64,000 nt of DNA. It comes from an uncultured Ferrovum sp. (GTDB lineage Bacteria > Pseudomonadota > Gammaproteobacteria > Burkholderiales > Ferrovaceae). The position numbers and the translations under genes are program-made. The stretch's first letter is position 1. Each line of letters opens with the position of its first letter. The notes beneath the pieces were generated by a model that did no database searches, was not told the DNA's origin, and saw nothing but the letters and a program-made list of their open reading frames with translations. This document shows positions 54,959-64,000 of this stretch, one piece after another. The stretch spans positions 1 through 64,000 of the forward strand of contig CAIPTD010000150.1 of assembly GCA_903867885.1 (NCBI GenBank), written 5' to 3'.

Positions 54959-55981
54959 ATGTTTAGTTTTTTTCGGTCGCGTGCAGGTCAGGATACAAAT
55001 CGGGAGCAGTCGCCCGACCCTGTTGTTCTGGTAACACAGAACGCAAGCACAGAAGCGTTATATGCAGAACAAAAAAGCTGGCTGCAAAAACTGCGCTCGG
55101 GTTTAGCTCGCACCAGAGAACGTATTGGCTCCGGCCTAGGGGGCTTATTTCAAAGCGGCGGGCGCATAGATGAAGCATGGTTTGAAGCCTTAGAAGAATC
55201 TTTGCTGATGGCCGATGTAGGCGTGACCGCCTCACGCAAGCTCATTACTCAGTTACGCCATGCCACTAAGCTAGAGGCACTCACTGATGCGAGCGCTCTT
55301 AAAAGCAAATTAATTGATGCCCTTTCCGAACTCTTAAACCCGCTAGAACGCACTATTGTCCTTCAAGAAACAGCCCCTACGGTAATTCTATTTGTAGGTG
55401 TCAATGGGGCTGGAAAAACAACCAGCATTGGCAAGTTGGCGCAACACCTTTTAATCAGCAATGAAAGCGTCATGCTAGCGGCCGGTGATACCTTCCGTGC
55501 AGCAGCTGTAGAGCAACTTAAAACTTGGGGTGAACGCAATCAGGTACCGGTCATCAGCCAATTACAAGGAGACTCTGCTGCCGTTATTTTTGATGGTATT
55601 CAGTCGGCTAAGGCCAAAGCAACCCGTGTGCTACTCGCCGATACTGCAGGACGTTTACCCACTCAGCTGCATTTAATGGAAGAGCTCAAAAAAGTGAAAC
55701 GGGTTGCAGGTAAAGCTTTAGAAGGCGCACCCCACGAGATTTTTTTAGTACTTGATGCCAATACCGGACAAAACGCTGTCTCTCAGGTAAGAGCTTTTGA
55801 CGATGCGCTTGGCCTAACTGGTTTGATCGTGACCAAGCTAGATGGCACCGCGAAGGGCGGGGTGCTCGCCGCGATTGCAGCTGATAGGCCTATTCCTGTT
55901 TGCTTTATTGGCGTGGGCGAAACCCTTACTGATTTAAAGCCCTTTAGGGCAAGAGATTTTGCGGAGGCCTTAATTGACTGA
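54959..55981 (+). CDS. ftsY: signal recognition particle receptor FtsY
   Basis: FVGVNGAGKTTSIGKLAQHL, LAAGDTFRAAAVEQL, LLADTAGRLPTQLHLMEELKK, VTKLDGTAKGGV. Confidence 0.97.
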   Translation: MFSFFRSRAGQDTNREQSPDPVVLVTQNASTEALYAEQKSWLQKLRSGLARTRERIGSGLGGLFQSGGRIDEAWFEALEESLLMADVGVTASRKLITQLRHATKLEALTDASALKSKLIDALSELLNPLERTIVLQETAPTVILFVGVNGAGKTTSIGKLAQHLLISNESVMLAAGDTFRAAAVEQLKTWGERNQVPVISQLQGDSAAVIFDGIQSAKAKATRVLLADTAGRLPTQLHLMEELKKVKRVAGKALEGAPHEIFLVLDANTGQNAVSQVRAFDDALGLTGLIVTKLDGTAKGGVLAAIAADRPIPVCFIGVGETLTDLKPFRARDFAEALID

Positions 55982-56663
55982 TTCCGTTCCCATGATAGAA
56001 ATGAACGCCCTAACCAGGCGCTACCCTGACGGACGGGAAGCCCTACATGGGATCGATTTACGGATCGAAGCCGGAGAAATGCTCTTCCTTGGCGGCCCTT
56101 CGGGAGCAGGCAAGACCACGCTTCTTCGCTTGATTGCAGGTATAGACCGCCCATCTGGCGGAGAAATAAAATTAAATGGGCAGTTGTTAAACCGTCTTAG
56201 TGCTCCCGCACTGGAAGCATTGCGAAAAAACATCGGGATGGTGTTTCAAGAACACAAATTGCTCATGGATCGCACTGTGGAACAAAACGCAGCACTACCA
56301 TTGCAAATTCAGGGCTTAGCCAGCGCAGAAACTCAAAAGCGTGTGGCAGCGGCGTTGGAAAGAGTAGGTTTAGGCGGAAGAGCGAGCGACTCACCGCTCG
56401 CATTATCTGGCGGAGAACGCCAACGACTCTGTATTGCCCGCGCACTCGTTGGGAAACCTGCTTTAATCGTAGCTGATGAGCCAACCGGCAATTTGGATGC
56501 CGAATATGGCGAAGCCATCTTAACGCTATTTCGCTCATTTAATTTGTCTGGCGTAACCCTCGTGATTGCCACACACGATGAACGCCTTGTTCAAAGCCTA
56601 GAAGGCCGCTTAGTGCATCTAGACCAAGGCAGAATCATCAGTGATGGGAGGACGCACGCATGA
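55974..56663 (+). CDS. ftsE: cell division ATP-binding protein FtsE
   Basis: GGPSGAGKTTLLRLIAGI, LSGGERQRLCIARAL, LIVADEPTGNLD. Confidence 0.96.
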   Translation: MTDSVPMIEMNALTRRYPDGREALHGIDLRIEAGEMLFLGGPSGAGKTTLLRLIAGIDRPSGGEIKLNGQLLNRLSAPALEALRKNIGMVFQEHKLLMDRTVEQNAALPLQIQGLASAETQKRVAAALERVGLGGRASDSPLALSGGERQRLCIARALVGKPALIVADEPTGNLDAEYGEAILTLFRSFNLSGVTLVIATHDERLVQSLEGRLVHLDQGRIISDGRTHA

Positions 56664-57568
56664 GAAGTTTAGCAGAACGACATGTCCATGCCATCGCAAC
56701 TGCAACCCGACGTTTAATCGCTGAACCTCTCACGCATTGCCTAACAATTTTGGTGATTGCTCTATCGTTGGCTGTGCCTTCTACGCTGTATCGTATCATC
56801 TCGGATGTGGCTTTCATGGCAAAGGGCCAGGCCGGCCCACCCGCTATCACTGTACTTTTACGCACCACAGTCAATCAGGATCAGGTTATCAAGCTTAGTG
56901 AATCACTCAAACATCATCAGAATATAGCCACTATTGATTTTGTTAGCCCTGAGCAAGGTTTAAAGGAATTACAACAGCGCTTGGGGTCTGATGATGTTTT
57001 GGCCGGTTTAGACCATAACCCTCTTCCCCCTGCTCTAATTGTGCATGCTTCCTCCTCTGACCCAACGATTCTTTTAGCCTTGCAAAAAGAGATCGCTGCA
57101 TCACCTCTTGTTGATCAAGCAAAGTTAGATGCAGATTGGGCACGCCGACTTCACGCCATGACCCATCTCTTAGAAGAGGCTATCTTTGCCCTGGCGCTGA
57201 TTTTTGCTGCTGCCGTGGTCATCGTGGTGATGAATACCGTTCGGCTTCAGGTCACCGCGGCACGTGAAGAAATAGAAGTATGCAAACTGATGGGAGCCAG
57301 TGATGCCTTTGTACGCCGACCTTTTATTTATTTCGGCATGCTTCAGATGCTTTTAGGCGGCTGCGTTGCTTTTGGCATGACCGAGGCGGCCAGGCTGGGT
57401 TTCAATACCTTGAGCACTGAATGGCTTAAGCCCTATGGCTTAAGCTTTGAAGTTCAACCTTTTCATGGGGCAGAAGCCTTGATAGGTTTGCTTTTAGCTC
57501 TCGTTTTAGGTTGGTTTGCCGCATCGAGTGCTGTATCGAGCTTTTTATCCCGCTTACGCCCGCGCTGA
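56660..57568 (+). CDS. ftsX: cell division protein FtsX
   Basis: Four-TM protein following ftsE; VMNTVRLQVTAAREEIEVCKLMGASDAFVRRPFIY. Confidence 0.95.
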   Translation: MRSLAERHVHAIATATRRLIAEPLTHCLTILVIALSLAVPSTLYRIISDVAFMAKGQAGPPAITVLLRTTVNQDQVIKLSESLKHHQNIATIDFVSPEQGLKELQQRLGSDDVLAGLDHNPLPPALIVHASSSDPTILLALQKEIAASPLVDQAKLDADWARRLHAMTHLLEEAIFALALIFAAAVVIVVMNTVRLQVTAAREEIEVCKLMGASDAFVRRPFIYFGMLQMLLGGCVAFGMTEAARLGFNTLSTEWLKPYGLSFEVQPFHGAEALIGLLLALVLGWFAASSAVSSFLSRLRPR

Positions 57569-57612
57569 ACCTATTTGAACTTTAACCTCGTGTGTTGAAC
57601 TTATCCGACGTA

Positions 57613-57639
57613 TTGGCACTCTTATATCGAGAGTGCTAA
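57613..57639 (+). promoter_or_regulatory. CIRCE-like element (candidate HrcA operator) overlapping the rpoH promoter
   Basis: TTGGCACTC-N9-GAGTGCTAA, one mismatch from the canonical TTAGCACTC-N9-GAGTGCTAA; overlaps -35 TTGGCA (57613-57618), 18 bp, -10 TAATAT (57637-57642). Confidence 0.85.
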
Positions 57640-57660
57640 TATAAGCGCATGGAGGTTTCT

Positions 57661-58518
57661 ATGACCACGATGACCCTTCCCGTCCCTTCGCTAACTGGAG
57701 CCAGTAGCCTAGAAAGCTACATTCAGTCTGTTAACCGTATGCCTATGCTCACGGCAGAGGAAGAATTTGCCTTGGGTGAACGTCTGCGTATTCATGGCGA
57801 TCTTGAAGCGGCACAAAAACTAGTCCTCTCTCACTTACGTTTAGTTGTTTCTATTTCTCGGCAGTACGTTGGGTATGGCTTACCCCAGGCTGATCTTATT
57901 CAAGAAGGCAATATTGGCCTGATGAAGGCAGTGCGCCGCTTTGATGCCACTCGCGGGGTCAGACTTGTTTCTTTTGCTGTGCATTGGATTCGCGCTGAAA
58001 TGCATGAGTATGTTGTTCGCAACTGGCGCATGGTGAAGATTGCAACCACTAAAGCGCAGCGCAAGCTATTCTTCAATTTGCGCAGCATGAAGACCCGCAC
58101 TGGCGGGTTAAGTGAAGGGGATACCCACGAATTTGCAAAGACCCTAGGTGTTAAACCTGAGGAAGTTCGCGAGATGGAAATGCGCCTTTCAGGCGGAGAT
58201 GTTTCATTGGAAGGCGGGCCAGAGGATGAGGAACAAGCCTACCTTAGCCCCCTAGCCTATTTGGCTGACGAGGGGGCCGAACCCTCTGATATTCTTGAAA
58301 ATGCCCAACTGGGATTATTAGAAACCGAAGGCTTACAATCTGCTCTCGATCACCTAGATGCCAGAAGTCGGCGAATTGTAGAAGCGCGTTGGTTAAAAGA
58401 AGATGGGGGCTTAACGCTGCATGACTTAGCGAATGAATTTCAGGTTTCTGCTGAGCGCATTCGACAAATTGAGCAAAAAGCCTTAGCCACACTCAAAAAG
58501 ACGCTTGTCGCGGCTTAA
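57661..58518 (+). CDS. rpoH: RNA polymerase sigma-32 factor RpoH
   Basis: Sigma70 regions 2 and 4; RHxRF-type LVSFAVHWIRAEMHEYVVRNWRMVKIATTKAQRKLFFNLR RpoH box; start at 57661 preceded by GGAGG. Confidence 0.96.
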   Translation: MTTMTLPVPSLTGASSLESYIQSVNRMPMLTAEEEFALGERLRIHGDLEAAQKLVLSHLRLVVSISRQYVGYGLPQADLIQEGNIGLMKAVRRFDATRGVRLVSFAVHWIRAEMHEYVVRNWRMVKIATTKAQRKLFFNLRSMKTRTGGLSEGDTHEFAKTLGVKPEEVREMEMRLSGGDVSLEGGPEDEEQAYLSPLAYLADEGAEPSDILENAQLGLLETEGLQSALDHLDARSRRIVEARWLKEDGGLTLHDLANEFQVSAERIRQIEQKALATLKKTLVAA

Positions 58519-58582
58519 ACTATGCTTCTTCGTTATTACCTAAATCGTCCTAACGGCTCAGTTTAGCGGGTGGTGCACAACA

Positions 58583-59191
58583 TCACCAAGTGCCCTCAGC
58601 AACGATATGCCCCAAATCCTCTGCAATGTCCTTTGCAGAAGTTTCTGGGGCGTACATCAGCCTAGCCCGACCTTCTTTGTCCATTAAATAAATAAAACCA
58701 CTGTGCTCAAACATTTTGGAGTTTTTTGATGACTGTTGGGCATAGACCTTAAAGTCTTTTGCTGCGGCATCTACTTGAGCTTGTGAGCCTGTTAGCCCAA
58801 TTACATGAGATCCAAATGATTTGAGGTAGTTTTTAAGGACTTCTGCCGTATCCGTTTCAGGATCAACGGTAATAAACAAGATATCCGTGGGTTGCTTAGC
58901 CAATGTCTCCGGCGCAACGAGATCTAATGCAGCCTGCATCCTTTGCAAGGTTGCGGGGCACATATCTGGGCATTGTGTAAAACCAAAGTAGATTAACTGT
59001 AGATGGCCTTGGAAGTCCTTGGCTTGGCGTGGCTGGCCCGATTGGTCTGTTAACAACCAGTTTTGGCCGTAGCTTGCCCCTTTTATGTCTGCGCCATGAA
59101 ACGGGATGGGTTTGTTTTGACAAGCCACTAATGCCAGCCCGCAAAGACTAGCTAACAGGTAAAGCCGAATTTTCTGAGCAAACGGGATCAT
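58583..59191 (-). CDS. SCO1/SenC family copper chaperone
   Basis: FGFTQCPDMCPATLQRMQ (CxxxC), HSGFIYLMDKEGRARLMY. Confidence 0.95.
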   Translation of the reverse strand: MIPFAQKIRLYLLASLCGLALVACQNKPIPFHGADIKGASYGQNWLLTDQSGQPRQAKDFQGHLQLIYFGFTQCPDMCPATLQRMQAALDLVAPETLAKQPTDILFITVDPETDTAEVLKNYLKSFGSHVIGLTGSQAQVDAAAKDFKVYAQQSSKNSKMFEHSGFIYLMDKEGRARLMYAPETSAKDIAEDLGHIVAEGTW

Positions 59192-59198
59192 GGCGCAC

Positions 59199-60095
59199 TT
59201 AAAGTGTAGGGTGAATATAGTGATCGATCAGCATTACGGCAAAAAGCAGCATCAGATACCAAATGGACCAAGCAAAAGTGGCTTTACCTATTGCATCGGT
59301 ATAGTGCTTCCAAACCATCCAAGCGTAGTAAACGAAGATCCCATCAAGGACGATTGCACCAATGAGATAGATCAAACCGCACAGACCTGAGGCAACGGGC
59401 AGCAAACTCGCGGCGACCATGATCAAGGTGTAGAGAAATACATGCAAGCGAGTGAAATCTTCACCATGCGTAACGGGAAGCATGGGGATGCCCGCTTTGG
59501 CGTATTCTTTTTTTCTGTACAGTGCCAGAGCCCAGAAATGCGGCGGCGTCCAAACAAAAATAATCAGGAAAAGAAGTAAAGCATCAGCGCTGACTTCTCC
59601 GGTCACCGCAGCCCAACCCAAGACGGGGGGCATTGCACCAGAAGCACCTCCAATCACAATATTTTGAGGGGTGGCAGGCTTAAGGAGCACTGTGTAAATA
59701 ATGGCATAGCCCACAAACGTTCCGAGGGTTAGCCACATGGTTAAGGCATTGACTTGGGTATACAGCAGGGTCATTCCAATCCCCCCTGTAATGGCTGCAA
59801 GAATAAGTACTTGGCTTGACTCAATGGTGCCGCGGGCTGTGCCGCGATCCCGTGTTCTAGCCATCATGGCGTCAACCTGTTGTTCAACTAAGCAATTAAT
59901 CGCCGCTGCTGCGGCAGCCACCAAGAAAATCCCAAGGGTTCCGGCAACTAAGATGACTGGATTGACCATACCGGGAACAGCTAAAAACATCCCAATCACT
60001 GCCGTAAAAACAATGAGTGCCACCACCCTGGGCTTGCATAGTTGTATAAATTGGCGAAGGATACCTTCGGTGACGGGAAGAACTTGGGTTTCCAT
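59199..60095 (-). CDS. ctaB: protoheme IX farnesyltransferase
   Basis: UbiA-family; [29 protein letters not shown], next to ctaA. Confidence 0.96.
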   Translation of the reverse strand: METQVLPVTEGILRQFIQLCKPRVVALIVFTAVIGMFLAVPGMVNPVILVAGTLGIFLVAAAAAAINCLVEQQVDAMMARTRDRGTARGTIESSQVLILAAITGGIGMTLLYTQVNALTMWLTLGTFVGYAIIYTVLLKPATPQNIVIGGASGAMPPVLGWAAVTGEVSADALLLFLIIFVWTPPHFWALALYRKKEYAKAGIPMLPVTHGEDFTRLHVFLYTLIMVAASLLPVASGLCGLIYLIGAIVLDGIFVYYAWMVWKHYTDAIGKATFAWSIWYLMLLFAVMLIDHYIHPTL

Positions 60096-60109
60096 CTTTA
60101 ATCCATTCT

Positions 60110-61111
60110 TTAAGAAACTGGTCTGGTGCGCACTGCGGTATTTACAGCAACCAAAGCAAACAGCAGGATTGCTGCGCCGCCATTATGCATTACGGCAAGC
60201 GGCAGGGGCAGTTGCCAGAAAATCAAACTAATACCAATCGCAAGTTGAGTACCCAAAGCGAGCAACATACCGATTCCATACTTGGCTAGACCCGGCGCAC
60301 GAAGAAGGACCAAGCCTAGAGCCAGTAAAATTAAGCCCACCGTAGCCGCTCCCATCCGATGTATCCAATGAATTGCAGTCAAGGCCGACTGGCTGAGTAC
60401 TTGCCCATCTGCGGTATAACCAAGTTCACGCAGGAGATGAAACCCATGCTCAAAATCAGCTTCTGGCACCCATTGCCCCTGACACTGCGGAAAATCTGAG
60501 CAAGCCAGCGCCGCATAGTTTGTGCTGGTCCACGCCCCTAAAGCGATCTGGCAGGCTAAGGCGACTAGAGCCAATAATGCAAAAGTTTTAACTGCGCTAC
60601 TGACGGGTGGGCCTTCTGAAATGTGTGTTTGACGCAATGCCATCACGGAAAGAAGCGCAAAAGTTGTCATTCCTCCAATGAGGTGAAGGCTCACAATGAC
60701 AGGTTTGAGAAGCAGCGTGACCGTCCACATTCCTAACATTCCCTGAAAGATCACCACTCCAACCAAGGCCGTGGGAAGCCACGGAATCGTTCCGGGTGTT
60801 CTTTGGCGCCAAGCTAATACAGACAAGGCCACGATCAGAAAACCCAAACCAGTCGCAAAATAGCGATGAATCATTTCTAGCCATGCTTTGTGTGGCTCAA
60901 CGGGTTTACCGGGGAAATGGCGTTCTGCCTTAGCAATATCTGCTGCGGCTTCAGGAACACCCACATGGCCGTAACAACCAGGCCAATCAGGGCAACCCAA
61001 ACCCGCATCGTTTAATCGAACATAGGCACCTAAAATCACAATCCCTAAAGCTAACGCTGCTGCAATGCTTGCTAGAGTTCTAAACATTCGAAACAGTCCT
61101 TCTTTATCCAA
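60110..61111 (-). CDS. ctaA: heme A synthase (COX15/CtaA)
   Basis: [43 protein letters not shown]. Confidence 0.95.
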   Translation of the reverse strand: MDKEGLFRMFRTLASIAAALALGIVILGAYVRLNDAGLGCPDWPGCYGHVGVPEAAADIAKAERHFPGKPVEPHKAWLEMIHRYFATGLGFLIVALSVLAWRQRTPGTIPWLPTALVGVVIFQGMLGMWTVTLLLKPVIVSLHLIGGMTTFALLSVMALRQTHISEGPPVSSAVKTFALLALVALACQIALGAWTSTNYAALACSDFPQCQGQWVPEADFEHGFHLLRELGYTADGQVLSQSALTAIHWIHRMGAATVGLILLALGLVLLRAPGLAKYGIGMLLALGTQLAIGISLIFWQLPLPLAVMHNGGAAILLFALVAVNTAVRTRPVS

Positions 61112-61724
61112 TCTGAGATGCTTTGAGAAGCCGCTCCATGTCTTTCAAAATCCCTTTTAGTTCAGGATTGGCGGAGTAACGCAGAACAACATTACCGAGT
61201 GGATCAACGATCCAGATATGATCTTTGGGATTGCCCTTTTCTGAGCCTAATGAATCGCTTAGTTTGCTATCGTGAAGGTGTAGCCAGTGGGTTCCCTGGT
61301 ATTGACGTGTAATTTCTTGGCGAACGTTGCCTTCCCCTTCAATCAATAGCACGCGCTCTACACGATCATCATCGTGACCAAGTGCTGCACGTACTTGGCG
61401 TAAGGCATAGAGTTTGGCCTCGCAAGTTTGCGTACAGTCTGCACTATCCTCTGCCACGATTAACCATTTCCCCTTCAGAGCGGCAAGAGAAGTTTCTTTA
61501 CCTGTTTCATCTTGTAAAACGACTTCTGGTAAAGGGTGAACATCGATTAATGTTCCAACGTTTTTGCCGCCAACGGGGTGAACAAAGAAATACCAGACGT
61601 AGGACATCACAACTGGTGCAGCAAAAATCAAGATCATCAGTATCAGCTCAATTTTTGCTGAACCGGATTGACCTTTGTTTACTTGATGCACCGACTGGGA
61701 TGGATGACGATGAGAGTGTTTCAT
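61104..61724 (-). CDS. Sco/thioredoxin-like membrane protein of the cytochrome oxidase cluster
   Basis: TM N-terminus and thioredoxin-like fold with DCTQTC (CxxxC) and DHIWIVDPLGNVVLRY. Confidence 0.75.
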   Translation of the reverse strand: MKHSHRHPSQSVHQVNKGQSGSAKIELILMILIFAAPVVMSYVWYFFVHPVGGKNVGTLIDVHPLPEVVLQDETGKETSLAALKGKWLIVAEDSADCTQTCEAKLYALRQVRAALGHDDDRVERVLLIEGEGNVRQEITRQYQGTHWLHLHDSKLSDSLGSEKGNPKDHIWIVDPLGNVVLRYSANPELKGILKDMERLLKASQIG

Positions 61725-62449
61725 TATTGGACCGCTGACTTTTTAATAAAAGTAAAGTAAAGGTAAATGCAGGCGGTGGTAAACGCGAGCGCAAACCACT
61801 GAAATGCATAACCACGATGTGTGTCTATCCCAAGATCGGGTTGATCACTAACCGCTTTAAGACCAGGCGCGGGTTGAATCAGGTTAAGTACCCATGGCGC
61901 AATCTCATATCCCATCATCTTGGAGTACGCTTCAGGTTTAAAGTTTTGCCAGATTTTTCCTTGAACCGTATCTTTGGACAATTCAAAAAAACGTGTTTTG
62001 CCCAAAGTTAATTCACCTTCGACTTGCTCTACCTCATGTGGAACAGACACTTCAGGTACGAGAGCGTTCAAGGGATTTTTTTTCAGAAAACCGCGATTCA
62101 CCATCCAAATCTTATTTTTAACCTTGAGTGGGGTCAGCACGTAATACCCTATCTCTTCACCTAGAGATCGGTTATCAATCAATATTTGTCCTTCGGGCAG
62201 ATAGAGTCCCGAAGCCTTAGCACGTCGATATTTAAAATCTTCAGCCGTAATCTCGGCTTCTGTCAAAGTATTCAAATCCAGAGGACTAAGTGAAACCCTA
62301 GCCTCTAAGGTACGTTGTAGTGCGTATTTTTCGGCGGCTCGGTTAAGCTGCCAGTTACCCAATGCCAGGCCCGCTGCAATAACAACAAGAGCGGCCAGTG
62401 TTGGAAGCCATCTCATAGGTGTGTAGACGGGAACAAGAGGCGGCGTCAT
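61724..62449 (-). CDS. SURF1 family cytochrome oxidase biogenesis protein
   Basis: LGNWQLNRAAEKYALQ, GQILIDNRSLGEEIGYYVLTPLKV, VNRGFL, HRGYAFQWFALA. Confidence 0.95.
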   Translation of the reverse strand: MTPPLVPVYTPMRWLPTLAALVVIAAGLALGNWQLNRAAEKYALQRTLEARVSLSPLDLNTLTEAEITAEDFKYRRAKASGLYLPEGQILIDNRSLGEEIGYYVLTPLKVKNKIWMVNRGFLKKNPLNALVPEVSVPHEVEQVEGELTLGKTRFFELSKDTVQGKIWQNFKPEAYSKMMGYEIAPWVLNLIQPAPGLKAVSDQPDLGIDTHRGYAFQWFALAFTTACIYLYFTFIKKSAVQ

Positions 62450-62485
62450 GCTGTCCGAATTGAACTCATCGTTAAGGGTTGCTTT

Positions 62486-62683
62486 ATGCGTATCGTTGTT
62501 TCGATTTTTCTGTTGTGCATCATTGCTAGCCTAGGTAGCGCCTTTTACTATGTCCTTACAGATAAGGGCGGTAGCAAGCGCGCCTTAAGAGCACTCACAC
62601 TGCGAGTAGGATTATCTGTCACCTTATTTTTGGTACTCATGCTGGGGTTTCACTTCGGGTTTTTGCCCAACCGGCATCTTTAG
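62486..62683 (+). CDS. DUF2909/twin transmembrane protein
   Basis: 65-aa protein with two TM helices (FYYVLTDKGGSKRALRALTLRVGLSV) divergent from SURF1. Confidence 0.8.
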   Translation: MRIVVSIFLLCIIASLGSAFYYVLTDKGGSKRALRALTLRVGLSVTLFLVLMLGFHFGFLPNRHL

Positions 62684-62702
62684 TCATCCCTCAAAAAACA
62701 AA

Positions 62703-62732
62703 CCCGGGCCGCCGTATTGCGTTACCCGGGTC
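62703..62732. terminator. hairpin in the convergent DUF2909/ctaE intergenic region
   Basis: ACCCGGG-16 nt-CCCGGGT; A-rich stretch precedes it on the plus strand (T-rich after it on the minus strand). Confidence 0.55.
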
Positions 62733-62819
62733 TGTGAACGATCCACTTTCAAGGTGGATAGCTCGGAGTACTAGATCATGTTTGTTCGCTGGATACGAAA
62801 TGCACCAACAGGTAATGAA

Positions 62820-63659
62820 TTACATCCAGTAAACAAAGATAAACAAGCCAAGCCAGACCACATCGACAAAGTGCCAATACCAAGCCACTGCTTCAAAGGC
62901 AAAATGATGTTCTGGGGTGAAATGGCCTTTGCCACAACGTGCCAAGATGACGATGAGCATCAAGGTACCTAGGGTAACGTGAAATCCATGGAATCCGGTT
63001 AGCAGGAAAAAAGTGGCGCCGTAGACACCTGTAGACAGTGAAAACGCTGCTTCACCATACTCAGTTGCTTGAAAAAACAAAAAAGTCAGGCCCAAAGCAA
63101 TGGTTGCTGCCATTCCAATCAAAAGCTGCGTGCGTTTGTTTTCCATTAGCGCATGGTGCGCCCAAGTAAGCGTGACACCCGATGTAAGCAGCAGGAGCGT
63201 ATTAACTGCTGGTAAACCCCAAGCTTCCATTGGCTTGAAAGCTTCGGTCAGATAGGGGCCTTCACTTGGCCAACCAGGTTTAAACCCGGGCCAAATCAAT
63301 TGGTTATCGAGATCACCTAGGACGGGAACAGACATTTGTCGCGCGTAGAAGAGCGCACCAAAAAATGCTGCAAAGAACATGACCTCAGAGAAAATAAACC
63401 ATCCCATTGCCCAACGAAATGAGGCATCGACCTGCGCGTTGTATTTACCACTTACACTTTCGTGAATGACATTACCAAACCAACCAAAGAGCATGTAGGT
63501 TAAAACAGCAAAACCAGATGCGAGAAAAACTAAGCCGGGTGTTTTCCCCCAATGCAACAGGCTTACCATGCCAATCGCCAACAGAAATAAGGCGGTTGAA
63601 CCTACTACAGGCCATTTGGATGGGGCCGGGACGTAATACACGTCGTGCGCTGTGCTCAT
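62820..63659 (-). CDS. ctaE: cytochrome c oxidase subunit III
   Basis: YYVPAPSKWPVVGS, MGWFIFSEVMFFAAFFGALFYAR, GFHGFHVTLGTLML, WYWHFVDVVWLGLFIFVY. Confidence 0.97.
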   Translation of the reverse strand: MSTAHDVYYVPAPSKWPVVGSTALFLLAIGMVSLLHWGKTPGLVFLASGFAVLTYMLFGWFGNVIHESVSGKYNAQVDASFRWAMGWFIFSEVMFFAAFFGALFYARQMSVPVLGDLDNQLIWPGFKPGWPSEGPYLTEAFKPMEAWGLPAVNTLLLLTSGVTLTWAHHALMENKRTQLLIGMAATIALGLTFLFFQATEYGEAAFSLSTGVYGATFFLLTGFHGFHVTLGTLMLIVILARCGKGHFTPEHHFAFEAVAWYWHFVDVVWLGLFIFVYWM

Positions 63660-63744
63660 TTGAATCTCCCTCGAGTCTTGAAAATCAAAGTGTTGATGTT
63701 TTGCTATTTGAATTCAATAAAACAAATCTAAAACCTGTTTGCAA

Positions 63745-63942
63745 CTAAGCTTTTTGCGTCACAAAGTAAACTAAAGTCACGAGTGAGGCAATGAAGAGAA
63801 GCGTGCAGGCTATACCTGCAAACACAACCTGACCTATCGTTAACTTCGTAATATCAGTTTGATACTCAGAATCCTTTCGAATACCGAGAAAACTCCAGAA
63901 CACCGCTACGAATGCCCTACCCAAAGACAGTTTAGAACTCAT
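63745..63942 (-). CDS. DUF2970 family small membrane protein
   Basis: 65 aa, GRAFVAVFWSFLGIRKDSEYQTDITKLTIGQVVFAGIACTLLF; between ctaG and ctaE. Confidence 0.85.
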   Translation of the reverse strand: MSSKLSLGRAFVAVFWSFLGIRKDSEYQTDITKLTIGQVVFAGIACTLLFIASLVTLVYFVTQKA

Positions 63943-64000
63943 TTGTTCCCGGCCTCAGCAGTGACATCAAAAAAAGTATAAGAAAGCGAGATGCGCTGAA
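63939..64000 (-). CDS. ctaG: cytochrome c oxidase assembly protein CtaG, C-terminal fragment (runs off window end)
   Basis: Reverse-strand QRISLSYTFFDVTAEAGNK* matches the CtaG/Cox11 C-terminal LSYTFF region and position. Confidence 0.75.
   Translation of the reverse strand, partial: QRISLSYTFFDVTAEAGNK

Noticed and set aside
59737-60231. 164-aa plus-strand ORF
   Set aside because: Antisense shadow of ctaB and the end of ctaA, low-complexity Ala/Thr/Lys content
62778-62972. 64-aa plus-strand ORF at the end of ctaE
   Set aside because: Mostly antisense to ctaE with no similarity I recognise

Overview
The window is a mostly ordinary, gene-dense stretch of a betaproteobacterial chromosome, probably Burkholderiales judging by gene content and order. 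No phage, complete IS, CRISPR array, rRNA or recognisable defence system was found. Main blocks: branched-chain amino acid ABC transporter (with a fused LivM-LivG protein); ubiquinone cluster (ubiE, Tim44-like, ubiJ-like, ubiB); phoBR; a sugar-permease-free PTS (EIIA-HPr-EI); an orphan GntR/UTRA regulator; rubredoxin-metX-metW; ampG; xth; pyrE; gatCAB; mreBCD-mrdA-rodA-rlpA-dacA; DUF493-lipB-lipA; an HD-GYP protein; a complete gspC-N type II secretion operon; ychF-pth-rplY-prs-tRNA-Gln(TTG)-ispE-lolB-TPR; mutM; ferredoxin; coaD; rsmD; ftsY-ftsE-ftsX-rpoH; and a cytochrome oxidase assembly block (sco, ctaB, ctaA, second Sco-like protein, SURF1, ctaE, DUF2970, ctaG end). Strongest non-coding observations: (1) a CIRCE-like inverted repeat overlapping a sigma70-type promoter directly upstream of rpoH; (2) the 440-bp ptsI-gntR gap, the largest non-coding gap in the window, which carries a minus-strand promoter and a compact structured element that could be an undescribed small RNA or a TnpB/IS605-type guide RNA relic divergent from the GntR gene; (3) a Pho-box-like repeat positioned upstream of phoB. 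All motif work was done by eye and no database search was run.
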